Origin: Ruminococcus sp.
Lineage (GTDB): Bacteria > Bacillota > Clostridia > Oscillospirales > Ruminococcaceae
Length of the DNA stretch: 46,892 bases
Direction of reading: 5' to 3'
Assembly (NCBI GenBank): GCA_017475555.1
Contig: JAFVFL010000034.1
Span: 1-46,892 of the forward strand
Below are positions 22,542 through 32,046 of the stretch, piece after piece; position 1 is the first letter of the stretch, and each line of letters starts with the position of its first letter. Under the pieces are notes generated by a model, which made no database searches, was not told where the DNA came from, and saw only the letters and a list, made by a program, of their open reading frames with translations. A program made the translations under genes and the position numbers.

Positions 22542-25526
22542 TCATTCTCCGTCCTCTGCACTGGTGTCATCATCCGTGCTGAGTCCGAGGTTCTCACGTT
22601 TTCTTTCGATCTCATCATTGATGTCACGATTGTAGTAAACAAGCGTATCACGGGGATTTTCAAGCTCGTTGACTACCTCTCTGAATGCGTTCATGATGTT
22701 TCTTGTGACAGCATAGGACGAGGGTATGACTGGTATCTCCACAAGCTCCTCCTGCTGGTCATAGAGCCTGTCGTACTCGTCATGCGACCACGACAGCTGA
22801 GAGAGTGCTTCAAGGTTTGCGGTGTCAAAGCGTCCCATTTTTCCGAGAAGTCCCTCTATCTGTGTACCGTAGTGTATCTGGGTGTCCGCCTCAGTGAACC
22901 ACTTTATGAACTCCCATGCGTTCTCCTTGCTCGATACCTTCTTGAATATGACCGCTCCTGCACCGGCAGAATTTGCGGCGTGGGATATAGTCCCGTCCTC
23001 ACGCAGAGTTCCCGGTACCTGGCAGAAATCCCACAGACCCTTGATCTCCGGTGAAGCCACGGACAGCTGGTTGAAGAACGTGTAGTTTGCGACAACTATA
23101 GGATACTCGCCTGTCCTGAAACGGCTGAATGCGTCGTAGGTCTGGACAAAGCTGTACTTTGTATAGAAATCCGTCCAGTCCTCGAATGCCTGCACTGCCT
23201 CGATAGAATCGAATGTAGAGCGTGTCTGTGAGGCGTTGTAGTAGTTCTTGCCCTTTTGCAGCAGCAGCATTGCGAATGTATGTCCTGCCTCTGTTGCCGG
23301 GGAGATGTTCGCCGGGGGAAGTATAAGTCCGACGGACATATAGTTTCTCTGGAGTGCCGGGAGCATATCAATGAGGTCGTCCCATGTCTCCGGCGGATTG
23401 TCGTATCCAAGCTCTGTGAGTACGTCTGTGCGGTAGAACAGCATAGGCCATGTCTGGCTGATAGGCAGTCCGTAGGCTCCGCCGTTGTACTCATACGGTG
23501 TCATTGCGTTCTCCTGGAAACGCTGCGTCACCTCGTCATAGTCGCCGAACTGTGATATATCGACAAGAAGATCACGTGCGGCAAGGTTTACAGGGAATTC
23601 TCCGCCGAGGAAGAGTGCCACATCAGGACCCTTTCCTGCGAGGGTCGCCTCAACGACGCCTCCGATAACGAGGTTTACGGATATCGGAATGCCCGTATCC
23701 TGCATGAACTCATTCTCAGCCATTTCCTTGACTACCTGAGCCTGGTCACGTCCGAGCGATACCCATACATTGATAACGTCCTTTCCGGTAACGTCGGAAA
23801 GTGTGGTATAGTCCTCAAAGAACGAGCCGATGAACGCCTTCCAGCTGAAGCTCATGGACTTGCCGAGCTTCTCCTCTGCACTTGCGAACTCCTTGTCATG
23901 GGAGGCAAATTCGATATAATCCACCTCAAGCGGCTGGTCACGGTAATCTCTCATCCACGAGGAGATAGATGCGATATTGTCCTTTATCTGCGAGAGATAA
24001 TCCGGTATCTTCAGCGGCTTCTTGACGCATTTGTCAAGTATTACCGTCATAGTTTCAAGCGCCGCAGCCTCAGAGCCGGCAGTACCGGAAAGCCCCTCTA
24101 TCTCGCCCTGAATGTCCTTCAGTGCCTGTGAGAGCCGCCTGAACTCGTCAACAAGCTCCGGTATCTTCTCATGTACATAGTAATCCGTGTACTGGTCGGG
24201 CGACGGACCGGTTATCATCAGTATCTTCCTGTAATATGTATTCAGGTCGGCAACGACGTCCTCAAGCTTCCTGAGTGAATCGCCTATCTCGCCGGGAACG
24301 CATTCCATAGTGATGGTATGCTCCTCTCCGCCCTCAAGATACACATATACGTCCTCTCCGGAGTCAGTCTGCGGTGAGACTACGCTCCAGTCGTTGTTGT
24401 AGAAGAACTTTACCTGGTCAAGCTCACTGCACGGCACCTCGCCGTCAATGTATATCCTTCTGTTGGAGTAAAATCCTCTCATCTGGTTCTGACGGGATTT
24501 TATGCCTATCCTGAACCAGCCGCCTGCACCGACGTCCTCCGCCGGTATCTCCCACGTTACAGACTGCAAAGCCTTCTGCCAGTTGCCGCTGCCGAGGGTG
24601 TTGTATACCACCTTTACCGGGTCTGACGGCGAAACGAGGTAGTTTGTATTATCGTATGTAGGATAGAGCGTGGAATCGGACTTGAATGCTGCGTCCTCGC
24701 CCTCTATCCGGAATATATTCGACGCTGTGGCGTCCCTTGTCACGGAGGCTGGAACAGAAGCCGCATACTCGCTGTATGACGGGAGCTTCTCCGGATTGTA
24801 CAGCTTGAAGCTCTCGATAGCAAGCTGTGCCCGCTCTGAGCTGAACGTCAGCTCATGGCTGCCCTTTTCAAGATAGAAGAAAAGCGGCTCACCGAAAAGT
24901 CCGTCAACGTCGCCGATATCGCACTGCTGCCACATACCCTTCTGCACCTGTGACGGACGCACCTGATTCCCTCTCGAATCGACATATATATCAGTCTCGT
25001 TGACCCATACCCTGTTGAGAGTTATCCTCGAAGCGGTATCGTAGGGCGTTTCGCCGTCGATCCTGAGCGAAAGCTCTATCTGCGAGCTGTTGGACTCGAT
25101 AGGGAAATAGGACATATTTATGCAGTATATACCCGTTTCCGGCACATCTACCTTGTAGCTGAGGTCGCCGTCGCTGCTCTCCCATACGAGAACATCGCTG
25201 CGCATATCGTCCTCAGAGCCATAGCTGCCTGTGCTGAAATCTCCGTTCTTGGCGGAGGAATAGTCCGTGCCTTTGACCTCTATGACCGCAGACGGACGTT
25301 TTTCGCCGGAATACTGGTCATAGTAATCGCTGTAGGACGGAATGCCGGTATCTATCGGCTCGATGTAGTAATAGCTGTCATCAATGCTGAGAAGGGAGGC
25401 ATCCGTATCAGCATTTTCAGCAGAATACGCCGATAAAGCCGCAGCAGGGGCTGTAAGGCTGCCTGCGGCGACAATGCACGACAATATACCGGTAGTGAAG
25501 CTCCGGTAAAATTTTCTGATATTCAA
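22542..25526 (-). CDS. Multidomain extracellular solute-binding protein
   Basis: A 994-residue exported protein, about twice the usual length of a family 1 sugar-binding protein. After a signal peptide (about 1-36) come two beta-sandwich modules at about 60-245 and 260-410 that resemble carbohydrate-binding or jelly-roll domains (SYKVDVPETGIYCINMSYFPI; FRIEGEDAAFKSDSTLYPTY). A helical segment follows at about 420-530 (DEFRRLSQALKDIQGEIEGL), then a complete ABC solute-binding domain at about 560-960 (VTGKDVINVWVSLGRDQAQVV, GKGPDVALFLGGEF, SSKENAWEFIKWFTEADTQ). No lipobox Cys is evident. The start is TTG at 25526 with AAAGGTGG seven bases upstream. As first gene of the operon it lies behind a 230-base structured leader. 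It probably captures a large oligosaccharide at the surface and hands it to permease pair 1; the ligand is unknown. Confidence 0.82.
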   Translation of the reverse strand: MNIRKFYRSFTTGILSCIVAAGSLTAPAAALSAYSAENADTDASLLSIDDSYYYIEPIDTGIPSYSDYYDQYSGEKRPSAVIEVKGTDYSSAKNGDFSTGSYGSEDDMRSDVLVWESSDGDLSYKVDVPETGIYCINMSYFPIESNSSQIELSLRIDGETPYDTASRITLNRVWVNETDIYVDSRGNQVRPSQVQKGMWQQCDIGDVDGLFGEPLFFYLEKGSHELTFSSERAQLAIESFKLYNPEKLPSYSEYAASVPASVTRDATASNIFRIEGEDAAFKSDSTLYPTYDNTNYLVSPSDPVKVVYNTLGSGNWQKALQSVTWEIPAEDVGAGGWFRIGIKSRQNQMRGFYSNRRIYIDGEVPCSELDQVKFFYNNDWSVVSPQTDSGEDVYVYLEGGEEHTITMECVPGEIGDSLRKLEDVVADLNTYYRKILMITGPSPDQYTDYYVHEKIPELVDEFRRLSQALKDIQGEIEGLSGTAGSEAAALETMTVILDKCVKKPLKIPDYLSQIKDNIASISSWMRDYRDQPLEVDYIEFASHDKEFASAEEKLGKSMSFSWKAFIGSFFEDYTTLSDVTGKDVINVWVSLGRDQAQVVKEMAENEFMQDTGIPISVNLVIGGVVEATLAGKGPDVALFLGGEFPVNLAARDLLVDISQFGDYDEVTQRFQENAMTPYEYNGGAYGLPISQTWPMLFYRTDVLTELGYDNPPETWDDLIDMLPALQRNYMSVGLILPPANISPATEAGHTFAMLLLQKGKNYYNASQTRSTFDSIEAVQAFEDWTDFYTKYSFVQTYDAFSRFRTGEYPIVVANYTFFNQLSVASPEIKGLWDFCQVPGTLREDGTISHAANSAGAGAVIFKKVSSKENAWEFIKWFTEADTQIHYGTQIEGLLGKMGRFDTANLEALSQLSWSHDEYDRLYDQQEELVEIPVIPSSYAVTRNIMNAFREVVNELENPRDTLVYYNRDINDEIERKRENLGLSTDDDTSAEDGE

Positions 25527-25757
25527 TTATTTTCCACCTTTCCCGCAAAAGCGTGAAATATAGTGCAGCCGCAGCCCGGAAAGAGAGGGTGATCCGGTCT
25601 GCTGCAAATCAAATCACAGCAAACGGCAAAATATTTTTTGCCGTTTGCTGCCTGCCGATACGCACGGAGCAAATTATAATTTGCGGCCTGATTTTGCGAA
25701 CGTGCGAGGCTATTCAAATCCAAATACGCAGATTTGCCAAATCTGCATAAATCCATT
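25527..25757 (-). promoter_or_regulatory. Structured 5' leader of the ABC operon
   Basis: About 230 untranslated bases between the promoter and the first codon hold three near-perfect palindromes: 25728-25746 (9-base arms GCAGATTTG/CAAATCTGC), 25669-25684 (GCAAATTATAATTTGC, perfect) and 25617-25650 (15-base-pair stem, 4-base loop). CGCACG (25661-25666) and CGTGCG (25701-25706) can enclose the middle one. None is followed by a U-run, so these are more likely operators or folded RNA elements than terminators. Confidence 0.55.
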
Positions 25758-25763
25758 AAGATT

Positions 25764-25792
25764 ATTATATCAAAATTATTCTTTATTGTCAA
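25764..25792 (-). promoter_or_regulatory. Consensus promoter of the eight-gene ABC operon
   Basis: Minus strand: TTGACA (25787-25792), 17-base spacer, TATAAT (25764-25769). The predicted start near 25757 precedes the structured leader. Confidence 0.88.
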
Positions 25793-25903
25793 GAACCACA
25801 AGGAAATATTATATAATTAATATATTTGCATAGTTTTGTACAGGGCTTTCTGAACTTTTCCGCCGGCCATTTTGTGCAGACTTAACAAAGTTTGAAAAAC
25901 CGC

Positions 25904-25932
25904 TTGACATTTCCGGGAAAGGGGTATATAAT
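25904..25932 (+). promoter_or_regulatory. Consensus promoter of the amt nitrogen cluster
   Basis: TTGACA (25904-25909), 17-base spacer, TATAAT (25927-25932). The predicted start is near 25939. It is divergent from the ABC operon promoter, with about 110 bases between the two -35 boxes. Confidence 0.88.
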
Positions 25933-25947
25933 GGCATTGTAAACAGC

Positions 25948-25995
25948 AAGGGAGCTGCGGACTTGAAATACAGTCTGCGGCTCCTTATCTTTTTA
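25948..25995 (+). terminator. First terminator-like hairpin in the amt leader
   Basis: A 15-base-pair stem with G-U pairs (25949-25963 with 25972-25986), an 8-base loop, then TATCTTTTTA. It begins about 10 bases after the predicted transcript start. It would release a short RNA of about 55 bases unless bypassed. Confidence 0.7.
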
Positions 25996-26021
25996 TGACG
26001 TCTTTAAAGATTTTTCTTGTT

Positions 26022-26070
26022 TCATGCACAATGGGGTGCGTGGTTCCTGCGGGATCCATGCACCCTTTTT
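26022..26070 (+). promoter_or_regulatory. Second terminator and competing antiterminator hairpin in the amt leader
   Basis: Bases 26034-26047 and 26052-26065 form a strong stem followed by TTTTT (26066-26070), a terminator just before amt. The left arm segment 26036-26042 (GTGCGTG) can instead pair with CATGCAC at 26023-26029. That makes a hairpin with the six-base loop AATGGG and breaks the terminator. The loop has A at position 1 and G at position 4, as in ANTAR-protein targets. A companion first hairpin was not found. Confidence 0.6.
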
Positions 26071-26111
26071 GTGTTGCGGACAGCTGTTGATCGGAAAAAG
26101 GAGGCAATATT

Positions 26112-27941
26112 ATGGATACTCAGGCAATAATAGATTCGGTACTCGAAAGTACGAACGAAACAGTATTCGGCGTATGGTTCATGATAGCGGTCGCACTTGT
26201 ATTCTTCATGCAGGCAGGCTTCGCTATGGTGGAAACGGGCTTCACCCGTGCAAAGAACGCCGGAAATATCATAATGAAAAACCTTATGGACTTCTGTATC
26301 GGTACAGTAATGTTCATACTCATCGGCTTCGGTCTTCTCTTCGGCGAGGACGCAGCCGGCCTTATCGGAAAGCCCGGCTTTGATATCTTCACAAGCTACT
26401 CAGGCTTTCAGTGGGATCAGTTCGTTTTCAACCTCGTATTCTGTGCAACGACAGCTACTATCGTTTCAGGTGCGATGGCTGAAAGGACTAAGTTCCTTTC
26501 CTATTGTATATATTCAGGCGTTATAAGTGCCCTCATCTACCCGATAGAGGCACACTGGATATGGGGCGGCGGCTGGCTCGCTCAGATGGGCTTCCACGAT
26601 CTTTCCGGCTCATGTGCTATACATATGGTCGGCGGTATCTGTGCTCTGATAGGAGCTAAGGTCGTAGGGCCGAGAATAGGAAAATTCACAAAGACAAAGG
26701 ACGGAGAGGTAAAGGTAAACGCTATCCCCGGTCACAACCTGACGATCGGTGCACTCGGCTGCTTCATACTCTGGTTCGGCTGGTACGGCTTCAACCCGGC
26801 AGCTGCTTCAAGCGTAGATCAGCTCGATTCGATATTCCTCACAACTACTGTCGCTCCGGCAGTCGCAACGGTCGTATGTATGATATTCACATGGATAAAA
26901 TACGGCAAGCCCGATGTTTCGATGTGTCTTAACGCTTCACTTGCCGGTCTGGTCGGCATAACCGCAGGCTGTGACGTCCTCGACTGTGCAGGCTCTGCGA
27001 TAGTCGGCATAGTTTCCGGACTTCTGGTATGCTTCGGCGTATGGCTGCTTGATTACAAGCTCCATATCGACGACCCGGTCGGTGCAGTTGCAGTACACAT
27101 GATGAACGGTATCTGGGGCACTATCGCTGTAGGACTCTTTGCAACAGAGACCTCTCCCGGATATGCGATACAGCTTGAATCAGGCGGTATCAAGGCTGAG
27201 GGACTCTTCTACGGCGGCGGCTTTGAGCAGCTCGGATTACAGCTTCTCGGCTTCGTATCAGTAGCCTGCTGGGCAGCTGTCAGCGTATTCATCACCTTCG
27301 AGATAATCAAGCATACTATCGGACTGCGTGCCTCTGAGCAGGAGGAGATAATCGGTCTCGACGTTACTGAGCACGGACTTATATCCTCCTATGCAGACTT
27401 CGCTCCGGCTATGAACGATGCTTCTGTATTCGGCTACACAAAGGACGATGCAAAGAGCGTAAAGAAGGTCGGCGGGAACGATGCTCCGGCTGCACCAGCT
27501 GCACCTAAGGTACCCGTAAACAAGGCTGTAGAGGTGGAGGATTACTCAGTACCCGCAGTTGACGGAAGAACAAAGCTTACCAATATAGTAGTCATATTCA
27601 AGCAGGAGAGGCTGCATCAGTTCATTCAGGCTATGGAATCCATTGACGTAAAGGGTATCACTGTCACGAACGTTATCGGCTGCGGAATGCAGAACGGACA
27701 GAGGAACTACTACAGAGGAACAAGCGTTGAGATGAACCTTCTTCCCAAGGTAAAGGCTGAGATCGCGGTATGTGCGGTGCCTGTTGAAAAGGTCATAGGT
27801 GCTGCAAAGGCTGCTCTTTATACAGGAAACTACGGTGACGGAAAGATGTTCATATACGACATCGAGAACGTTATCAAGATACGTACCGGTGAAGAGGGCT
27901 ATGATGCTCTTCAGGACTCTGAGGAGTGGAACAAGGCGTGA
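26112..27941 (+). CDS. amt: Ammonium transporter fused to a C-terminal PII (GlnB/GlnK) domain
   Basis: Predicted ammonium channel with its own regulator attached (609 residues). Residues about 10-420 are an Amt domain with eleven likely helices. Pore-lining histidines are H171 in CAIHMVGG and H329 in AVHMMNGIWG, matching H168/H318 of E. coli AmtB. After a Pro/Ala-rich linker (about 455-485), residues about 490-600 form a PII protein (TNIVVIFKQERLHQFIQAM, T-loop with NYYRG, LPKVKAEIAV, B-loop GNYGDGKMFIYDIENVIKIRTGE). PII normally binds ATP, ADP and 2-oxoglutarate and plugs Amt when nitrogen is plentiful. Here plug and channel are one chain. The tyrosine uridylylated in enteric GlnK (Y51) is replaced by Val. 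AAGGAGG at 26098-26104 fits the ATG. The gene lies behind two leader hairpins and upstream of pyrG and glnN. Confidence 0.93.
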   Translation: MDTQAIIDSVLESTNETVFGVWFMIAVALVFFMQAGFAMVETGFTRAKNAGNIIMKNLMDFCIGTVMFILIGFGLLFGEDAAGLIGKPGFDIFTSYSGFQWDQFVFNLVFCATTATIVSGAMAERTKFLSYCIYSGVISALIYPIEAHWIWGGGWLAQMGFHDLSGSCAIHMVGGICALIGAKVVGPRIGKFTKTKDGEVKVNAIPGHNLTIGALGCFILWFGWYGFNPAAASSVDQLDSIFLTTTVAPAVATVVCMIFTWIKYGKPDVSMCLNASLAGLVGITAGCDVLDCAGSAIVGIVSGLLVCFGVWLLDYKLHIDDPVGAVAVHMMNGIWGTIAVGLFATETSPGYAIQLESGGIKAEGLFYGGGFEQLGLQLLGFVSVACWAAVSVFITFEIIKHTIGLRASEQEEIIGLDVTEHGLISSYADFAPAMNDASVFGYTKDDAKSVKKVGGNDAPAAPAAPKVPVNKAVEVEDYSVPAVDGRTKLTNIVVIFKQERLHQFIQAMESIDVKGITVTNVIGCGMQNGQRNYYRGTSVEMNLLPKVKAEIAVCAVPVEKVIGAAKAALYTGNYGDGKMFIYDIENVIKIRTGEEGYDALQDSEEWNKA

Positions 27942-27967
27942 TCCCGGCAAATCAATAAGATGAAAGA

Positions 27968-29651
<1,684 letters not shown>

Positions 29652-29665
29652 TGGAGGTAAGCATT

Positions 29666-31756
29666 ATGGAAAAGATAACTGAGTATTTCGGCAGTATGGT
29701 ATTCGATGAGAGAGTAATGAAGGCTACTCTTTCGGAAAAGGTGTACAAGAGCCTGAAAAGGACTATCGACAGGGGAGTTCCGCTCGACAGCTCCGTTGCA
29801 GACGCTGTTGCGGCAGCTATGAAGGACTGGGCTATCGAGAAGGGTGCTACCCATTATACCCACTGGTTCCAGCCTGAGACCGGTGCTACAGCTGAGAAGC
29901 ACGACAGCTTCATATCCCCCGCTCCGGACGGCAGAGTTATCATGGAGTTCTCCGGCAAGGAGCTTGTAAAGGGCGAGCCTGACGCTTCATCGTTCCCGTC
30001 AGGCGGTCTGAGAGCGACCTTCGAGGCAAGAGGCTATACAGCATGGGATCCCACCTCATACGCATTCATCAAGGACGGTACGCTCTATATCCCGACTGCA
30101 TTCTGCTCCTACACAGGCGAGGCACTCGACAAGAAAGTCCCGCTGCTCCGTTCAATGGAGGCTCTCAACAGACAGGCACTCAGGATACTGAAGCTCTTCG
30201 GAAACGATACAGTACGCAGCATAAAGACCTCTGTAGGCCCTGAGCAGGAGTATTTCCTCGTTGACGCTGAGATGTACAACAAGAGAAAGGATCTGATAAT
30301 GTCCGGCAGGACGCTGTTCGGTGCAAAGCCGCCTAAGGGTCAGGAGATGGAGGATCACTACTTCGGCTCTATCAAGACAAAGGTCGCAGAGTACATGGCT
30401 GACCTCGACAGGGAGCTGTGGAAGCTGGGCATTCTCGCAAAGACAAAGCACAACGAGGTAGCACCGGCTCAGCATGAGCTTGCACCTATATATAAGACCA
30501 CCAACATTGCCGCTGACCACAACCAGCTGACTATGGAGGTAATGAAGAAGGTCGCTGAGAAGCACGGACTTGTGTGCCTGCTTCATGAGAAGCCGTTCGC
30601 AGGAGTAAACGGCTCAGGAAAGCACAACAACTGGTCGATATCCACAGATACCGGCGTAAACCTGCTCTCGCCCGGCGAAACTCCCTATGAAAACGCACAG
30701 TTCCTGCTGTTCCTTGCAGCTGTTATCAAGGCTGTTGACGATTATCAGGATCTGCTCAGGCTCTCCGTTGCAACTGCCGGAAACGACCACAGACTCGGTG
30801 CAAATGAAGCTCCTCCGGCTGTGATATCCATATTCCTCGGCGATGAGCTGACGGCGATTCTTGAAGCTATAGAGACAGATTCTCCCTACGGCGGCACTGT
30901 AAAGGAGAAGATGAAGCTCGGCGTTGACGTTCTCCCGGAGTTCAGCAAGGACACCACCGACAGAAACCGCACCTCCCCGTTCGCATTCACCGGAAACAAG
31001 TTCGAGTTCCGTATGCTCGGCTCGTCCAACAGCATTTCGTGTGCTAACATACACCTCAACGCAGCAGTTGCAGAGTCGCTCCGTCAGTTCGCAGATGAGC
31101 TTGAAGGTGCAGCAGATTTCAACACCGCACTTCACGAGCTTATCAGACGTACCATAAAGGATCACAAGCGTATCATCTTCAACGGCAACGGCTATGACGA
31201 TTCATGGATTGCTGAGGCTGAGAAGAGAGGACTTTCAAACCTGAAGACTACGGCTGACTGTATGCCTAAGATATGCGATAAGAAGAACGTCGATATGCTT
31301 ACATCACACGGCGTATTCACGGAGGCTGAGATATTCTCGCGCTGCGATATCATGCTCGACAACTACGTAAAGCAGGTACGCATAGAGGCTAACACTATGG
31401 TCGATATGGCACGCAGGGAGATACTCCCGGCTGTCATGAAGTATGCCGCTGACACAGCCTCTGCAATGGCAGCAAAGAAGAATGCCGCTGAGGTCGCCTG
31501 CAAGTATGAGGCACGCACAGTCGCAGAGCTTTCAGCACTCACAGACAGTATCGACCTTGCAGCCGCTGACCTTGAGGCAGCTGTTGACAAGCTCGACAGC
31601 ATAGACAATATCCTTGAGGCTTCCGCATTCGTCCGTGACACGCTTCTCCCGGATATGGACGCACTCAGAGCACCTGCTGACAAGGCAGAAACGCTTACCT
31701 CTGAGGAATACTGGCCGTTCCCGACCTATGACAAGCTCCTGTTCGGCGTAAGATAA
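29666..31756 (+). CDS. glnN: Type III glutamine synthetase
   Basis: ATP-dependent synthesis of glutamine from glutamate and ammonia in the cytoplasm. The 696-residue length and sequence identify the GSIII class known from Bacteroides, Ruminococcus and cyanobacteria rather than the 450-residue GSI. Landmarks are [20 protein letters not shown] near 60-80, [65 protein letters not shown] and [20 protein letters not shown], which carry the metal, glutamate and ATP ligands. The C-terminal about 120 residues are helical and typical of GSIII. The start at 29666 has GGAGGT at 29653-29658; an in-frame start at 29651 overlaps the pyrG stop. It is cotranscribed with pyrG and ends at a terminator (31778). 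It assimilates ammonia brought in by the Amt-PII protein. Confidence 0.96.
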   Translation: MEKITEYFGSMVFDERVMKATLSEKVYKSLKRTIDRGVPLDSSVADAVAAAMKDWAIEKGATHYTHWFQPETGATAEKHDSFISPAPDGRVIMEFSGKELVKGEPDASSFPSGGLRATFEARGYTAWDPTSYAFIKDGTLYIPTAFCSYTGEALDKKVPLLRSMEALNRQALRILKLFGNDTVRSIKTSVGPEQEYFLVDAEMYNKRKDLIMSGRTLFGAKPPKGQEMEDHYFGSIKTKVAEYMADLDRELWKLGILAKTKHNEVAPAQHELAPIYKTTNIAADHNQLTMEVMKKVAEKHGLVCLLHEKPFAGVNGSGKHNNWSISTDTGVNLLSPGETPYENAQFLLFLAAVIKAVDDYQDLLRLSVATAGNDHRLGANEAPPAVISIFLGDELTAILEAIETDSPYGGTVKEKMKLGVDVLPEFSKDTTDRNRTSPFAFTGNKFEFRMLGSSNSISCANIHLNAAVAESLRQFADELEGAADFNTALHELIRRTIKDHKRIIFNGNGYDDSWIAEAEKRGLSNLKTTADCMPKICDKKNVDMLTSHGVFTEAEIFSRCDIMLDNYVKQVRIEANTMVDMARREILPAVMKYAADTASAMAAKKNAAEVACKYEARTVAELSALTDSIDLAAADLEAAVDKLDSIDNILEASAFVRDTLLPDMDALRAPADKAETLTSEEYWPFPTYDKLLFGVR

Positions 31757-31777
31757 GACATCTACTATTTCTCCCCA

Positions 31778-31814
31778 GCCCCCATGCCGCTCCAATGCGG
31801 TGTGGGGGCGTTTT
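31778..31814 (+). terminator. Terminator of the nitrogen cluster
   Basis: A 13-base stem (31778-31790 with 31797-31809, G+C rich, pairs throughout except at one TG/TG step) and loop TCCAAT, then GTTTT. Confidence 0.85.
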
Positions 31815-31860
31815 GCACAGCTCACTCCATATTGAGCTGCGTGTGCAATGCATCTGATAT

Positions 31861-31972
31861 CTTTCACATTTTTCACAATATTGTCAGAATGTGAAAAGTA
31901 TGAAAAGAATTATTTCACTAAAAAAATACATTTGCCGCAAACTCCTTTCACATAGCACTGGTATTATATAAT
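31861..31972 (+). promoter_or_regulatory. Promoter region of htrA with nested inverted repeat
   Basis: An extended -10 candidate, TGG before TATTAT (31962-31967) overlapping TATAAT (31967-31972), lies about 75 bases before the start; no good -35 was found. Upstream, CTTTCACAT (31861-31869) and ATGTGAAAAG (31889-31898) flank the palindrome ACAATATTGT (31875-31884). This could be an operator. It matches no heat-shock box I know (CIRCE or CtsR). Confidence 0.4.
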
Positions 31973-32046
31973 CACCGGCAAGGGAAAAGCAATGAAGCCG
32001 GAAAAAATGAAACTAAAAAATTCATTATAAAGGAGCAGTGGTCAAA

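Noticed and set aside
13614..25526. Recent duplication of the permease pair
   Set aside because: The two MalF and two MalG proteins differ in N-terminal length, loop insertions and EAA-loop sequence, so they are old paralogues.
25990..26022. First hairpin of a classical ANTAR dual-hairpin target
   Set aside because: No stem with a six-base A1/G4 loop could be formed in this stretch, so the ANTAR assignment stays tentative.
26031..26090. Nineteen-codon leader peptide before amt
   Set aside because: The ATG at 26031 has no ribosome binding site, the codons show no run of regulatory amino acids such as Gln or Glu, and the frame simply crosses the terminator hairpin.
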